Positions 40,522 to 48,469 of a DNA stretch of 64,000 nt are shown here, one piece after another. A model generated the notes under the pieces. It did not search any database. It had not been told where the DNA came from and saw only the letters and a program-made list of their open reading frames with translations. Origin of the DNA: Woeseiaceae bacterium (GTDB taxonomy: Bacteria; Pseudomonadota; Gammaproteobacteria; Steroidobacterales; Woeseiaceae); NCBI GenBank assembly GCA_021773035.1, contig JAJFKU010000063.1, positions 124,001 to 188,000 of the forward strand, in the 5' to 3' direction. The translations under genes were made by a program, and so were the position numbers. Numbering within the stretch: the stretch's first letter is position 1; each line of letters starts with the position of its first letter.

Positions 40522-41612
40522 TGGCTATTACCTGTGGCATCGTCGGCCTTCCGAACGTTGGCAAATCGACGCTTTTTAACGCGCTGACGGCGGCTGAGAT
40601 CGCGGCCGAAAACTATCCGTTCTGCACGATTGAACCGAATGTGGGCATTGTGCCGGTGCCTGATCCACGTCTCGCCGTACTGGCGGATATCGTCAAGCCG
40701 CAGAAAATACTGCCGACGACCATGGAGTTCGTCGACATCGCCGGTCTGGTAGCCGGCGCGTCAAAAGGCGAGGGTCTTGGCAATCAGTTTCTGGCCAATA
40801 TCCGCGAGACCAAAGCCATTGCGCACGTCGTGCGCTGTTTCGAGAACGATGACGTGACGCACGTGTCGGGCACGATCAACCCGCTTGACGATATCGAGAC
40901 GATCAACACCGAGCTGGCACTGGCCGATCTCGAATCGGTCGAGCGGCAGCACGACAAGGCATCGCGTACCGCGAAAACCGGCCAGAAAGATGCTATTGCC
41001 TATCGAGATGCGCTTGCCGGTATCAAAGCGCATCTCGAGGCGGGCTTGGCGGTTCGTTCGATGGAGAAAAGCGACCTGCAAAAGGACATTCTCAAAAGCG
41101 TTCACCTGATCACGGCGAAACCGGTCATGTACGTGGCGAACGTCGATGAGAACGGCTTTGAGAGTAATCCGCATCTCGACACGGTTCGTCAATACGCGAA
41201 CGAAGAGGGCGCCGAGGTGGTCGCCATCTGTGCGTCAATAGAAGCTGAAATCGCGTTGCTGGACGACGAAGACAAGGTCGATTTCCTGTCGGATCTCGGC
41301 TTCGACGAGCCGGGTCTTAACCGGGTTATTCGACACGGGTACGCACTGCTGGGCCTGCAGACCTACTTCACAGCGGGCGTTAAGGAAGTCCGGGCATGGA
41401 CGACCAGGGTCGGGGCGACGGCACCGCAGGCTGCCGGGGAAATTCACACCGACTTCGAGAAGGGTTTTATTCGCGCCGAAGTTATGGCCTATGACGACTT
41501 CGTCGCCGGCAACGGCGAACAGGGTGCGAAGGAGGCGGGGCGGTTACGCCTTGAGGGCAAGGAGTACATCGTCCAGGAAGGCGACATCATGCATTTCCGC
41601 TTTAACGTTTAG
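40521..41612 (+). CDS. ychF: Redox-regulated ATPase YchF/Obg-like
   Basis: YchF is a ribosome-associated P-loop ATPase. The 363 residues have G1 GLPNVGKST (8-16), G3 [19 protein letters not shown], the NVDE in place of the GTP-specific NKxD, and a C-terminal TGS domain ([12 protein letters not shown], ending IMHFRFNV). The 3' end overlaps the convergent TRIC gene by 11 bases. Confidence 0.97.
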   Translation: MAITCGIVGLPNVGKSTLFNALTAAEIAAENYPFCTIEPNVGIVPVPDPRLAVLADIVKPQKILPTTMEFVDIAGLVAGASKGEGLGNQFLANIRETKAIAHVVRCFENDDVTHVSGTINPLDDIETINTELALADLESVERQHDKASRTAKTGQKDAIAYRDALAGIKAHLEAGLAVRSMEKSDLQKDILKSVHLITAKPVMYVANVDENGFESNPHLDTVRQYANEEGAEVVAICASIEAEIALLDDEDKVDFLSDLGFDEPGLNRVIRHGYALLGLQTYFTAGVKEVRAWTTRVGATAPQAAGEIHTDFEKGFIRAEVMAYDDFVAGNGEQGAKEAGRLRLEGKEYIVQEGDIMHFRFNV

Positions 41613-42219
41613 TGCCGAAGCTCGGTAGCGACCAGTTGTAGATGATTCCCAGCGCGCGAACCGCGAAGCCCGCAATGACGGCAATGGCCAGCGCTATCTG
41701 TGCGGGTGTGCCGAGCTTGTCGGCGACGACGTAGGCGACGCTGGCCGCAAACGCAGCCGTCGCATAGATCTCGCTCGACAGCACCAGCGGTATCTCATTA
41801 CAGATAATGTCGCGGATCATGCCGCCAGTCACAGCGGTCGTAACGCCCAGCATGACGGCGACCAGTGGCCCGGTACCGTGCGTCAGGCTGATCTCTGTAC
41901 CGAGAGCTGCGAACAGGGCCAGGCCCATGGCGTCCATCCAGATCAGGATGCGGCGCCGCGATCCGGGTTTGTAGGAGGAAAAGAAGACTATGAGTGCCGC
42001 GATAATGGCCACGGCGACATAGCGATTGTCGTCGATCCAGAATACTGGCGTTCTGCCGATCACGAGGTCGCGAACGGTGCCGCCGCCGATCGCCGGCATC
42101 AGTGCCAGGACGACGAAGCCGAAGATGTCCATGTTCTTACGCGACGCCGCCAGGGCGCCACTGACGGCAAAGGCCGCAGTACCGGCCATTCCGAGGATGT
42201 AAACGAAGCTCACTGTCAT
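41602..42219 (-). CDS. TRIC-family/UPF0126 membrane protein
   Basis: The 205-residue protein has about seven membrane helices and two copies of the family signature, [20 protein letters not shown] and [15 protein letters not shown], which come from the internal inverted duplication of the YicG/TRIC cation-channel family. Prokaryotic TRIC proteins are K+-conducting trimers; the role here is inferred from family only. It is convergent with ychF. Confidence 0.92.
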   Translation of the reverse strand: MTVSFVYILGMAGTAAFAVSGALAASRKNMDIFGFVVLALMPAIGGGTVRDLVIGRTPVFWIDDNRYVAVAIIAALIVFFSSYKPGSRRRILIWMDAMGLALFAALGTEISLTHGTGPLVAVMLGVTTAVTGGMIRDIICNEIPLVLSSEIYATAAFAASVAYVVADKLGTPAQIALAIAVIAGFAVRALGIIYNWSLPSFGTKR

Positions 42220-42263
42220 GGCCAGACTCTACCGGATTCTGGCCGTTTCAGCGTCCTTATACC

Positions 42264-42292
42264 TTGACAGTCAGCGGCCGCATCGGGAGAAT
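42264..42292 (+). promoter_or_regulatory. Promoter for tRNA-Met
   Basis: TTGACA (42264-42269), 17 bases, GAGAAT (42287-42292). It lies 16 bases before the tRNA. The -10 matches the consensus at only three positions. Confidence 0.45.
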
Positions 42293-42307
42293 CTGCGGCC
42301 CGAATCA

Positions 42308-42384
42308 GGTGATGTAGCTCAGTTGGTTAGAGCGACGGACTCATAACCCGTAGGTCGGTGGTTCAAATCCACCCTTCACCACCA
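42308..42384 (+). tRNA. tRNA-Met (anticodon CAT)
   Basis: 77 bases with an encoded CCA. The acceptor is GGTGATG/CTTCACC with one T-T mismatch, the D-loop AGTTGGTTAGAGC is normal, the anticodon loop is CTCATAA (CAT) and the T-arm is GGTGGTTCAAATCCACC. The anticodon stem ends with an A-C mismatch. It is the elongator Met type; a tRNA-Ile2 (lysidine) reading cannot be fully excluded. It marks the left edge of the accessory region. Confidence 0.92.
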
Positions 42385-42388
42385 TCTT

Positions 42389-42429
42389 ATAAAAGCCCTT
42401 ATGAATCAATGATTTGTAGGGGCTTTTAT
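42389..42429 (+). repeat. Stem-loop directly after tRNA-Met
   Basis: ATAAAAGCCC (42389-42398) pairs with GGGCTTTTAT (42420-42429) across a 21-base loop. It could act as a terminator for the tRNA transcript. Just beyond it the octamer CGGTACAG is repeated directly at 42438 and 42451. Confidence 0.5.
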
Positions 42430-42479
42430 CTATCTGGCGGTACAGGTTGTCGGTACAGACAGCGCCTCCTTCATTAGTT

Positions 42480-42805
42480 TCATCGCGGTGGGCAGATCAA
42501 TCTCACCATCGCCCAGGCCGTTCGTACGTTCTTGTTCGCGAGCGCCACCGCGCCCAGTAGTGGGCGCTTGCGCACGACTCGAAGGCAACCAGTGATGCCT
42601 TCTGTTTGCCCAGGAACTCCGCGAACTTGCGGCGCGTAAATGATCGGTTGGAAAGCTCTTTGCCTCGACCGGAAACGACCGATATCTGGATCACGTTCTT
42701 TGCTAAGTCGACCCCGACTGTAGTTGAATACGTCATGTATGGACTCCGTTGGTTTTAGTCGACTTCCAACCTAAGAAATTAGGTTGGAGGAGTCCATACA
42801 TAGGG
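42480..42805 (-). mobile_element. Internally deleted IS110-family element
   Basis: On the minus strand an ATG at 42736 begins an IS110-type transposase N-terminus (TVGVDLAKNVIQISVV, then ASLVAFESCASAHYWAR) that stops after ~63 sensible residues. The shifted frame at 42507-42547 gives VALANKNVRTAWAM, which matches the C-terminal part of IS110/IS1111 transposases. More than 200 residues between are lost, so it is inactive. The outer end carries TGTATGGACTCC and its complement (42736-42747 and 42789-42800) around an inner hairpin CCAACCTAA/TTAGGTTGG. The track's 42503..42736 ORF is the truncated part. Confidence 0.8.
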
Positions 42806-42866
42806 TCAGTAGCTGCCTACCAGCATGATATAAAGCAGAACGTCTGCTATCCACGGTAATCTGGAC

Positions 42867-43079
42867 ATGTTCGCTGGCGTCTTTGGCAAGCTCTCGGGAC
42901 GAACCTTGGACTTGTCGATCCGGAAAAGAATTCAGCAAAAAGATGTCCAGCGTGCGGGCGACCGACGATCGAGACGGACGGGCACTTCTGCGATTGTTGC
43001 AATGGTCGTATCATTGATTGGGGTCGTGATATCAGTCATCGCGATTGGGGAGATGCTGATGAGGTCGTCGACCGGTTGA
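42867..43079 (+). CDS. Possible small membrane protein
   Basis: A 70-codon reading frame with a basic N-terminal half and one clear hydrophobic helix (AIVAMVVSLIGVVISVIAIG). There is no convincing ribosome site or homologue that I recognise. It lies between the IS remnant and a divergently oriented small gene. It may be a fragment. Confidence 0.3.
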   Translation: MFAGVFGKLSGRTLDLSIRKRIQQKDVQRAGDRRSRRTGTSAIVAMVVSLIGVVISVIAIGEMLMRSSTG

Positions 43080-43104
43080 GTCCGCAGGCCAAAGCGGTCG
43101 GTCA

Positions 43105-43275
43105 CTAGTAGGAAGGCGTTTCAGTTCCAAGAAACTGAAGGATCGCCAGACCACCCATAACCATCATGGTAGCGACGAACATGAGTGGCAACGACTTACG
43201 CGACTTGCCGCGCCAGGCAATCAGAAACGCAAGTGCCCCTGCACCAAGTAGAAAATATCCGAGATAACTGGCCAT
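43105..43275 (-). CDS. Small two-helix membrane protein
   Basis: Not in the ORF track. The ATG at 43275 reads 56 codons to TAG at 43105. The protein is MASYLGYFLLGAGALAFLIA..., a first helix, a basic turn (WRGKSRKSLP), a second helix (LMFVATMMVMGGLAILQFL) and a short tail. The positive-inside turn and hydrophobic balance look genuine. The function is unknown. Confidence 0.5.
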   Translation of the reverse strand: MASYLGYFLLGAGALAFLIAWRGKSRKSLPLMFVATMMVMGGLAILQFLGTETPSY

Positions 43276-43431
43276 AGTCGGATCAGTTTACAGGACTATT
43301 TGAACATCCGCTTCCGGTCGAAAAGCGACGCTCGACCTACCTGAGCTAGAATGACGGCTACTAACCCAAAGCGGACGATTGATCGGGGCTGGAACGCCGT
43401 ACTACTTGGAAGCTAATTCAAACTAACCCAC

Positions 43432-43807
43432 ATGCAACGAGTTCTACGAATTTTCCTTGCTGCGCTAATCGCTCCGTTGACAACAATACCGGTGTCACTC
43501 GTCGTTGGTGGGCTGTACATCCTTATAGATACACACGGACAGGCAGGCTCAATCCTCTCAGGTACGAAACTCCTTGCGGCGGCCGCTGCGATGATCGCGT
43601 ATATGGTTACAATTTTTCTCGGCATTCCGATCTACTGTTTCATTTTCAAGAAATGGGCCAGTTGATTCTTGGGGGATAACGGTTTCAGGCGCTGTCGTTG
43701 GTTTCCTTTTCGGAATCTTTCTTCAGGATCCAGGAATGATGCTCGCTTCTATGGCCAGTGGAGCGCTCGTCGCGTATGTCTTTCACCGAATTGCGACGAT
43801 AGAATAG
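43432..43807 (+). pseudogene. Broken membrane-protein gene
   Basis: The ATG at 43432 reads 77 residues with two to three hydrophobic helices (LRIFLAALIAPLTTIPVSLV, LLAAAAAMIAYMVTIFLG), then hits TGA at 43663 (KKWAS-stop). After this stop and one extra base in a run of five G (about 43673-43677), the other frame continues as ITVSGAVVGFLFGIFLQDPG to TAG at 43805. Two lesions in one gene favour a true pseudogene of ~125 residues over a single sequencing error. The family is not recognised. Confidence 0.6.
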
Positions 43808-43846
43808 ATTTTGCGGTGATCACGGGTTTTTCCGTCACTTTCGTGT

Positions 43847-44149
43847 TCACCAGATCAGATTTGCTGCTTTGACGATGAAGTTAGCACACGCGGTAAACCG
43901 ATCATCGAATTCATCCCACTCATCGCCCGGGTAGCGACCGACCACGTACTTTCCATCCTGCTCAGTGAAGTAATAGGCAGGTGTGCACCTTTGGTCTTCC
44001 GACCACATTGTGACAGGCAGGCAGCAGATTCGTTGCATCGACTCTTCAGACTTCACTATCGCCTCCTTCGAACCAGGGATCGGCAGCCTCCACGGGGTCA
44101 TCTTCCCAGAAGCAGATCGGGCAGATATCCTGGCATCCCCTCTCCTCAT
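43847..44149 (-). CDS. Small hypothetical protein
   Basis: A 100-codon frame. The C-terminal half (YYFTEQDGKYVVGRYPGDEW, FTACANFIVKAANLIW) has the look of a real small soluble protein, while the first 37 residues are poor; an internal start (MQRICCLP) is likely. No known family is recognised. It lies in the accessory strip between the tRNA and the catabolic genes. Confidence 0.4.
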   Translation of the reverse strand: MRRGDARISARSASGKMTPWRLPIPGSKEAIVKSEESMQRICCLPVTMWSEDQRCTPAYYFTEQDGKYVVGRYPGDEWDEFDDRFTACANFIVKAANLIW

Positions 44150-44294
44150 GTGCAGAGGAGTCCTGTCTCTATTCTACCTGGCAACACGAACCGGCCGTAC
44201 TAAATGGTTCGCTTTGGCCTTGCTCGTCCGGGTCAACTTCCAGCAGAATCAAAGCCTCGTCGAGAAGTGACCGTCACAGCAAGGAGAAGGCCGG

Positions 44295-45248
44295 ATGAGA
44301 TACGTGGGACCGCAGGAAGTGGCGGATGGGCTTCCTTACGGCGACCTGGTGGAAAGCCTGAGGCAGATTTACCAGGCCGATGGCCTGGCAGCCAGGCGCG
44401 ACCTGATCGATCTGAAAGAACTCGGTGGTGCGGACGGTACCTGCATGGCGTTTATGCCGGCGTGGGGGCCGGGCCATGATTTGACGGCCAAGATATTCAC
44501 ACTGTTTCCGAACAATCGGGAAGAAGGTCTCTCGACAGTCTACGCAACCGTTCTTGTGTTCGACTCCGCAAACGGTTCGCTCAAAGCGGTGGTCGACGGC
44601 ACGGAGATAACTCGGCGTCGGACGGTTTGTATGAGTGCATTGGCGGCCGACTATCTGGCTAGAAAAGACAGCAGGCACCTGCTGGTATGCGGCGCCGGTG
44701 CGTTGGCACTGCACGCTGTACTGGCTCACGCCGCGGTGCGTCCGATAGAGCGCGTGGAAATCTGGGCGAGGCGCGAAGAAGCGGCCGAGTCCGTGGTGCG
44801 ATCCCTGCGGGGGCAGTGCGGCGATCTCGAGCTCACGGTAGTCACAGATCTGCCGGAGGCCTGCCGGCGCGCCGACATCGTCACCTGCCTCACGAGTTCG
44901 GCAAAACCGATTGTGTTTGGAGACTGGATTACGCCGGGGACACATCTGGACTTCGTTGGCAGCCATGACCCCGGGAAGAGAGAGTGTGACGATGAAGTCG
45001 CCCGCATGTCGAACATATACGTCGATGTTATGGAGACAGCGATGTGCGAGGCTGGTGACATCCTGATCCCGTTGAAAGCCGGCGTTATTTCCGCGGCACA
45101 GATTATCGGCGATTTGAGCGACTTGACCCGTGGCACCGTTACCGGCAGGGCAGGCGTGGAGGAAATTACACTCTTCAAATCGACGGGTTCGTCCCTCGCC
45201 GATATGGCCGCAGCCGAACTCGCAGTCAGCAACACCGAGCCTGTGTAG
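44295..45248 (+). CDS. Ornithine cyclodeaminase/mu-crystallin family protein, likely pyrroline-2-carboxylate reductase
   Basis: The 317-residue protein starts eight bases after AAGGAG. Family features: an N-terminal swapped domain, the NAD(P) site LVCGAGALALHAVLAH, TTVSSSAKP-like CLTSSAKPIVFGDWITPGTHLDFVGSHDPGKREC, and RGTVTGRAGVEEITLFKSTG. In hydroxyproline loci this family commonly reduces delta1-pyrroline-2-carboxylate to L-proline after a 3-hydroxyproline dehydratase or D-proline oxidase. The usual GTGxQA glycine motif is altered (GAGALALH). Ornithine or alanine activity is less likely. Its stop is 3 bases from the convergent flavoprotein stop. Confidence 0.82.
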   Translation: MRYVGPQEVADGLPYGDLVESLRQIYQADGLAARRDLIDLKELGGADGTCMAFMPAWGPGHDLTAKIFTLFPNNREEGLSTVYATVLVFDSANGSLKAVVDGTEITRRRTVCMSALAADYLARKDSRHLLVCGAGALALHAVLAHAAVRPIERVEIWARREEAAESVVRSLRGQCGDLELTVVTDLPEACRRADIVTCLTSSAKPIVFGDWITPGTHLDFVGSHDPGKRECDDEVARMSNIYVDVMETAMCEAGDILIPLKAGVISAAQIIGDLSDLTRGTVTGRAGVEEITLFKSTGSSLADMAAAELAVSNTEPV

Positions 45249-45251
45249 TAC

Positions 45252-46523
45252 TCAAAACCGAGCTGGGGAAAATGCTGCCGCGTCGATATGAGTGGTTTGT
45301 TCCTGGACTATTTCCGCGATGAGCTTGCCGGTTCCGGCTGCGAGGCTGAGTCCCAGCATATTGTGCCCGGTGGCAAGATACGCATTCTCCAGTCGCGGAA
45401 CGCGGCCAATGATCGGCAGACTGTCCCAGGTCATGGGGCGCCAGCCATACCAGCTTTCCTGAACCTGCCCGGTGGCCGGTTCTACAAGGTATGGGTTCGC
45501 GGATTCCCGTAATTGGCGAATCCTCGCGTCCGGTATAGAAGTGTCGAAACCGGTGAACTCCATCATTGATCCCAGGCGATAACCATTTTCGAACGGCGTT
45601 ACGCCGACTCCGCGTTCCGGAAACAACATGGGATACCGCGGGCAGCTACGAGGACGTTCCAGTGTTATCGAGTAACCTTTGCCTGGTTCGATCGGGATGC
45701 GGCAGCCGAGCTGCGAGGACAGTTCGATACTCCACGCACCGGTCGCGAAAACGAATCTGCCCGCACGCATCATGCCCTTCGAGGTTTGTACACCGGTCAC
45801 TTGGCCGCGCCTGATTTCGACGGCATCGAGTTTGCAGTTCTCAACAAAAGCGACGCCGCGTTGCGCGAGCGACCGGGACCAGCAGGTGTTGACGAGTTCA
45901 GGGCGAGCAAACGCGTCGCCCTCATAATAAAAAGCGCCGGCCAGGTCGGGCCTGATAGCGGAATCGAAATCGGATAGTTCCTTACCCTCGACGCGCTGAG
46001 CCGCAACGCCGAATTCTTCTGTCAGCAAGCGATTCCTTTTCGCAAACTCCCGCATGCCGGAGTCGGTTTCCAGCACGTAGAGCAGGCCGGAATCCTGCCA
46101 CTCGAAATCATTGCCTTGTTCGCTGACAATCTGCCGATACTCGTTTATCGATGAATCCAGTATGGCTTTCAGGTGTACTGCCGCGCGCAGCATCTGGCTG
46201 CGGTTGCAGCGTCTCGCAAACTGCCACATCCAGTTGCAGAAGGCCGGGCTAAGCCTGGGTCTGACCCGAAACGGCGCACTCGGATCAAAAAAAGACCTGA
46301 GCGCAGTAGCGATAGCGCCGGGCTCGGTCAGTGGCAGTACATGGCTGGGGCAGATCAGCCCAAGGTTACTGCGCGAACAGGCGCTCGCAATGGAGGACCG
46401 GTCAATGACCGTTACATCGAATCCGGATTTCGCCAGATAGTGGGCGCAGCCGATACCGATGACGCCGGCGCCGATAACGAGAACGGACTCACTTCCGCCC
46501 GCTTGCCCCGAGTTTGCTTTCAC
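45252..46523 (-). CDS. FAD-dependent D-amino-acid dehydrogenase, likely D-hydroxyproline type
   Basis: The 423-residue DadA/DAO-family flavoprotein has the dinucleotide motif VLVIGAGVIGIGCAHYLAKSG, then EPGKGYSITLERP and the C-terminal FAD motif WYGWRPMTWDSLPIIGRV...YLATGHNMLGLSLAAGTGKLI. In 4-hydroxyproline pathways this family oxidises cis-4-hydroxy-D-proline to delta1-pyrroline-4-hydroxy-2-carboxylate, between the epimerase and deaminase encoded nearby. Plain D-proline or D-alanine activity is possible. The start is a GTG and uncertain; no Sec signal is seen. Confidence 0.83.
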   Translation of the reverse strand: MKANSGQAGGSESVLVIGAGVIGIGCAHYLAKSGFDVTVIDRSSIASACSRSNLGLICPSHVLPLTEPGAIATALRSFFDPSAPFRVRPRLSPAFCNWMWQFARRCNRSQMLRAAVHLKAILDSSINEYRQIVSEQGNDFEWQDSGLLYVLETDSGMREFAKRNRLLTEEFGVAAQRVEGKELSDFDSAIRPDLAGAFYYEGDAFARPELVNTCWSRSLAQRGVAFVENCKLDAVEIRRGQVTGVQTSKGMMRAGRFVFATGAWSIELSSQLGCRIPIEPGKGYSITLERPRSCPRYPMLFPERGVGVTPFENGYRLGSMMEFTGFDTSIPDARIRQLRESANPYLVEPATGQVQESWYGWRPMTWDSLPIIGRVPRLENAYLATGHNMLGLSLAAGTGKLIAEIVQEQTTHIDAAAFSPARF

Positions 46524-46554
46524 GTGCTTGTCTGTTGCAGGATCGATGACTCTT

Positions 46555-48336
46555 CTACAGATCGTCGTAGAATCGCCACCGACTTTCGAAATCGCGCGTC
46601 AGCGGTTGCCCGATCAGTCTTGCTCGCACTAACTCTACAGGCATGCGGCCACCTTGCATGACGGCATCGTGAAATTCGCGAGCTGTCATACGCCCGGAGT
46701 CCACCAGTTCCCGGTACAGCGCGCGGAACTGCAGGCCGCCGGTCATATAGGCGAGCTGATAAAGCGGTACAGCGCTTGCCGTACGTCGCACCTCGGCTTC
46801 GGCGTTTGCCCGTTCGTGTCCGACGCGATCCACTAGAAAGTCGACGGCCTGTTGCGGAGACCAGTTTCCCAGCTGATAGTTTAGCGAGAAGATAATTCGT
46901 GCTGCACGATGCAAGCGCCAGAACAGCATGCCGATCTTGTCTGGATTGTTGCGTGGAAAGTCTGCCTCCCACAATTGCAACTCCCAGTACAGCGCCCAGC
47001 CTTCGCCCCAGAACGGGGTGCGCATCAACGCGCCGCGGTGTTGATTGAAGCGGCGGGTCATGAACTCCTGCATGTGATGACCCGGTACCAGTTCGTGATG
47101 GACTGTCGCGAAATTAAAGTGTGGCGTATTGCCGCGCATACTCATCAATTTGTCCCGATGAGCCATGCCGTCGGTGGGATAGGAGACGCGCGTTGTTTCG
47201 CCTCCTGTAAAAAACGGGCTGACGAGTTGGTCTTCAGGCGTCTGCATCATCAGGCGCCAGACCTCGCGCGATAAAGGCGGCATTGTGATGTAATCGAGAT
47301 CTTCGATAAAGCGTTCCGAATAATCGGCAATGTCGAAGATAACCCAGGGCTTTTCGCCCGGCTCAGGCGCAAGATTCTTGGTATGTTCCAGCGCGGCTTT
47401 CCAGTCGTCGCCAAAACCCATCTCGGCGGATACGATTCGAAACTGGTCTTCGATCCAGGCGAACTCTCTCTCTCCAATTTCGAGGAGTTCCCTGGCGCTG
47501 TAGGGGATCATCTCCACCGCGAGGTCCGCGCGTAGTCCGTCTTCCAGGACCGGGTCGCCGATGATGGGCGGCTTCTCGCCTGGCTCGATGCCGACGAGAT
47601 TCCTGTTGATGGCTGCTACATAGATGAGTAACGCTGTGTTCACCCGTGCATACGGTTCCCGCACCCAGAAGTTGAATGCAGGGTCGTATCCGTCGTAGAA
47701 GCTATTCCAGTCTGCCAGCACGGTGCGCAGGTGCTCCACCTGAGCCGCTGCGCGAGAAGCGACCGTCGATGATATGCCGTTGCGCCCGGAATTCTTTCTG
47801 TCTTGTTTCTCAAGCGCGGCCGTCAGCTCGCCGAGTTCATCGGCGATCGAGTCGAGCATCGCCGCAGCAGAGCGCGGGTCCGCGCGGTTCCGGTCATGGC
47901 GGTTTTCCTGCAACAATCTGATGCGGTCGCCAAAGGGAAGCAGCGGCTTGATCTGCTCCCCCCGGTCCTTCACCAGGCTCAGCACTTCCAGGTCATAGTC
48001 GATGCGGTTGCGCAGCGAAATATAGTCGATCTGGGCTTCGAAACTGAGGGCATCGAAATCCAGACTCTGCAGCTGTTGCCGCCAACCCTGGTGAAAATCC
48101 CACAGTCGCGCATGACGCACGGGTGAATACTGAACTTCGTAGCGACGCTCAATGGCTGCTTTGTCTTCGAGATAGCGATTGATCGCCACGCGCAGTTCAC
48201 TCTCGCTGCGGGCAAAAGCGACCAGCGATGCCAGTTGCGGCGGATCGTCGCCCCAGCCCTCGGGTAGAATGACATCGTCGTTCTGTGCCAGCAGGCCGAA
48301 CGGGATGAGTAGTAGCAGAAGGCAGATCTTGTTCAT
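46555..48336 (-). CDS. DUF885-family exported metallo-carboxypeptidase-like protein
   Basis: The ATG at 48336 follows GAGGTGA and begins a signal peptide (CLLLLLIPFGLLAQ), giving 593 residues; the track's upstream extension is spurious. The zinc motif VHHELVPGHHMQEF and the FWGEGWALYWE segment place it with DUF885, a gluzincin-like family often found next to proline-peptide genes. It should be periplasmic or surface-exposed and is probably a peptidase; the substrate is not known. Its promoter region carries a predicted GntR operator (48375-48387). Confidence 0.85.
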   Translation of the reverse strand: MNKICLLLLLIPFGLLAQNDDVILPEGWGDDPPQLASLVAFARSESELRVAINRYLEDKAAIERRYEVQYSPVRHARLWDFHQGWRQQLQSLDFDALSFEAQIDYISLRNRIDYDLEVLSLVKDRGEQIKPLLPFGDRIRLLQENRHDRNRADPRSAAAMLDSIADELGELTAALEKQDRKNSGRNGISSTVASRAAAQVEHLRTVLADWNSFYDGYDPAFNFWVREPYARVNTALLIYVAAINRNLVGIEPGEKPPIIGDPVLEDGLRADLAVEMIPYSARELLEIGEREFAWIEDQFRIVSAEMGFGDDWKAALEHTKNLAPEPGEKPWVIFDIADYSERFIEDLDYITMPPLSREVWRLMMQTPEDQLVSPFFTGGETTRVSYPTDGMAHRDKLMSMRGNTPHFNFATVHHELVPGHHMQEFMTRRFNQHRGALMRTPFWGEGWALYWELQLWEADFPRNNPDKIGMLFWRLHRAARIIFSLNYQLGNWSPQQAVDFLVDRVGHERANAEAEVRRTASAVPLYQLAYMTGGLQFRALYRELVDSGRMTAREFHDAVMQGGRMPVELVRARLIGQPLTRDFESRWRFYDDL

Positions 48337-48374
48337 CGGTGATTCACCTCGTAGCAGGAGCTTGTAAGATAATA

Positions 48375-48387
48375 ATATATAATATAT
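48375..48387. promoter_or_regulatory. Predicted GntR operator A (ATATATAATATAT)
   Basis: The 13-bp symmetric motif ATATAT-A-ATATAT lies between the divergent DUF885 and amidohydrolase genes. The same motif (reverse complement) is at 55059 and 58440, and one with a single mismatch is at 57445. Confidence 0.6.
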
Positions 48388-48469
48388 CGTTTGCGGTGCT
48401 AGTGCTACCCTAACCCAAAGTTCACGTTGAGATGCAAAACTGACCAAAAAAACGATACACCGGCTGGAT

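Noticed and set aside
42431-42480. Direct repeat CGGTACAG as a phage attachment site
   Set aside because: The repeat is only 8 bases and adjacent; no integrase and no copy of the tRNA 3' end were seen in the window.
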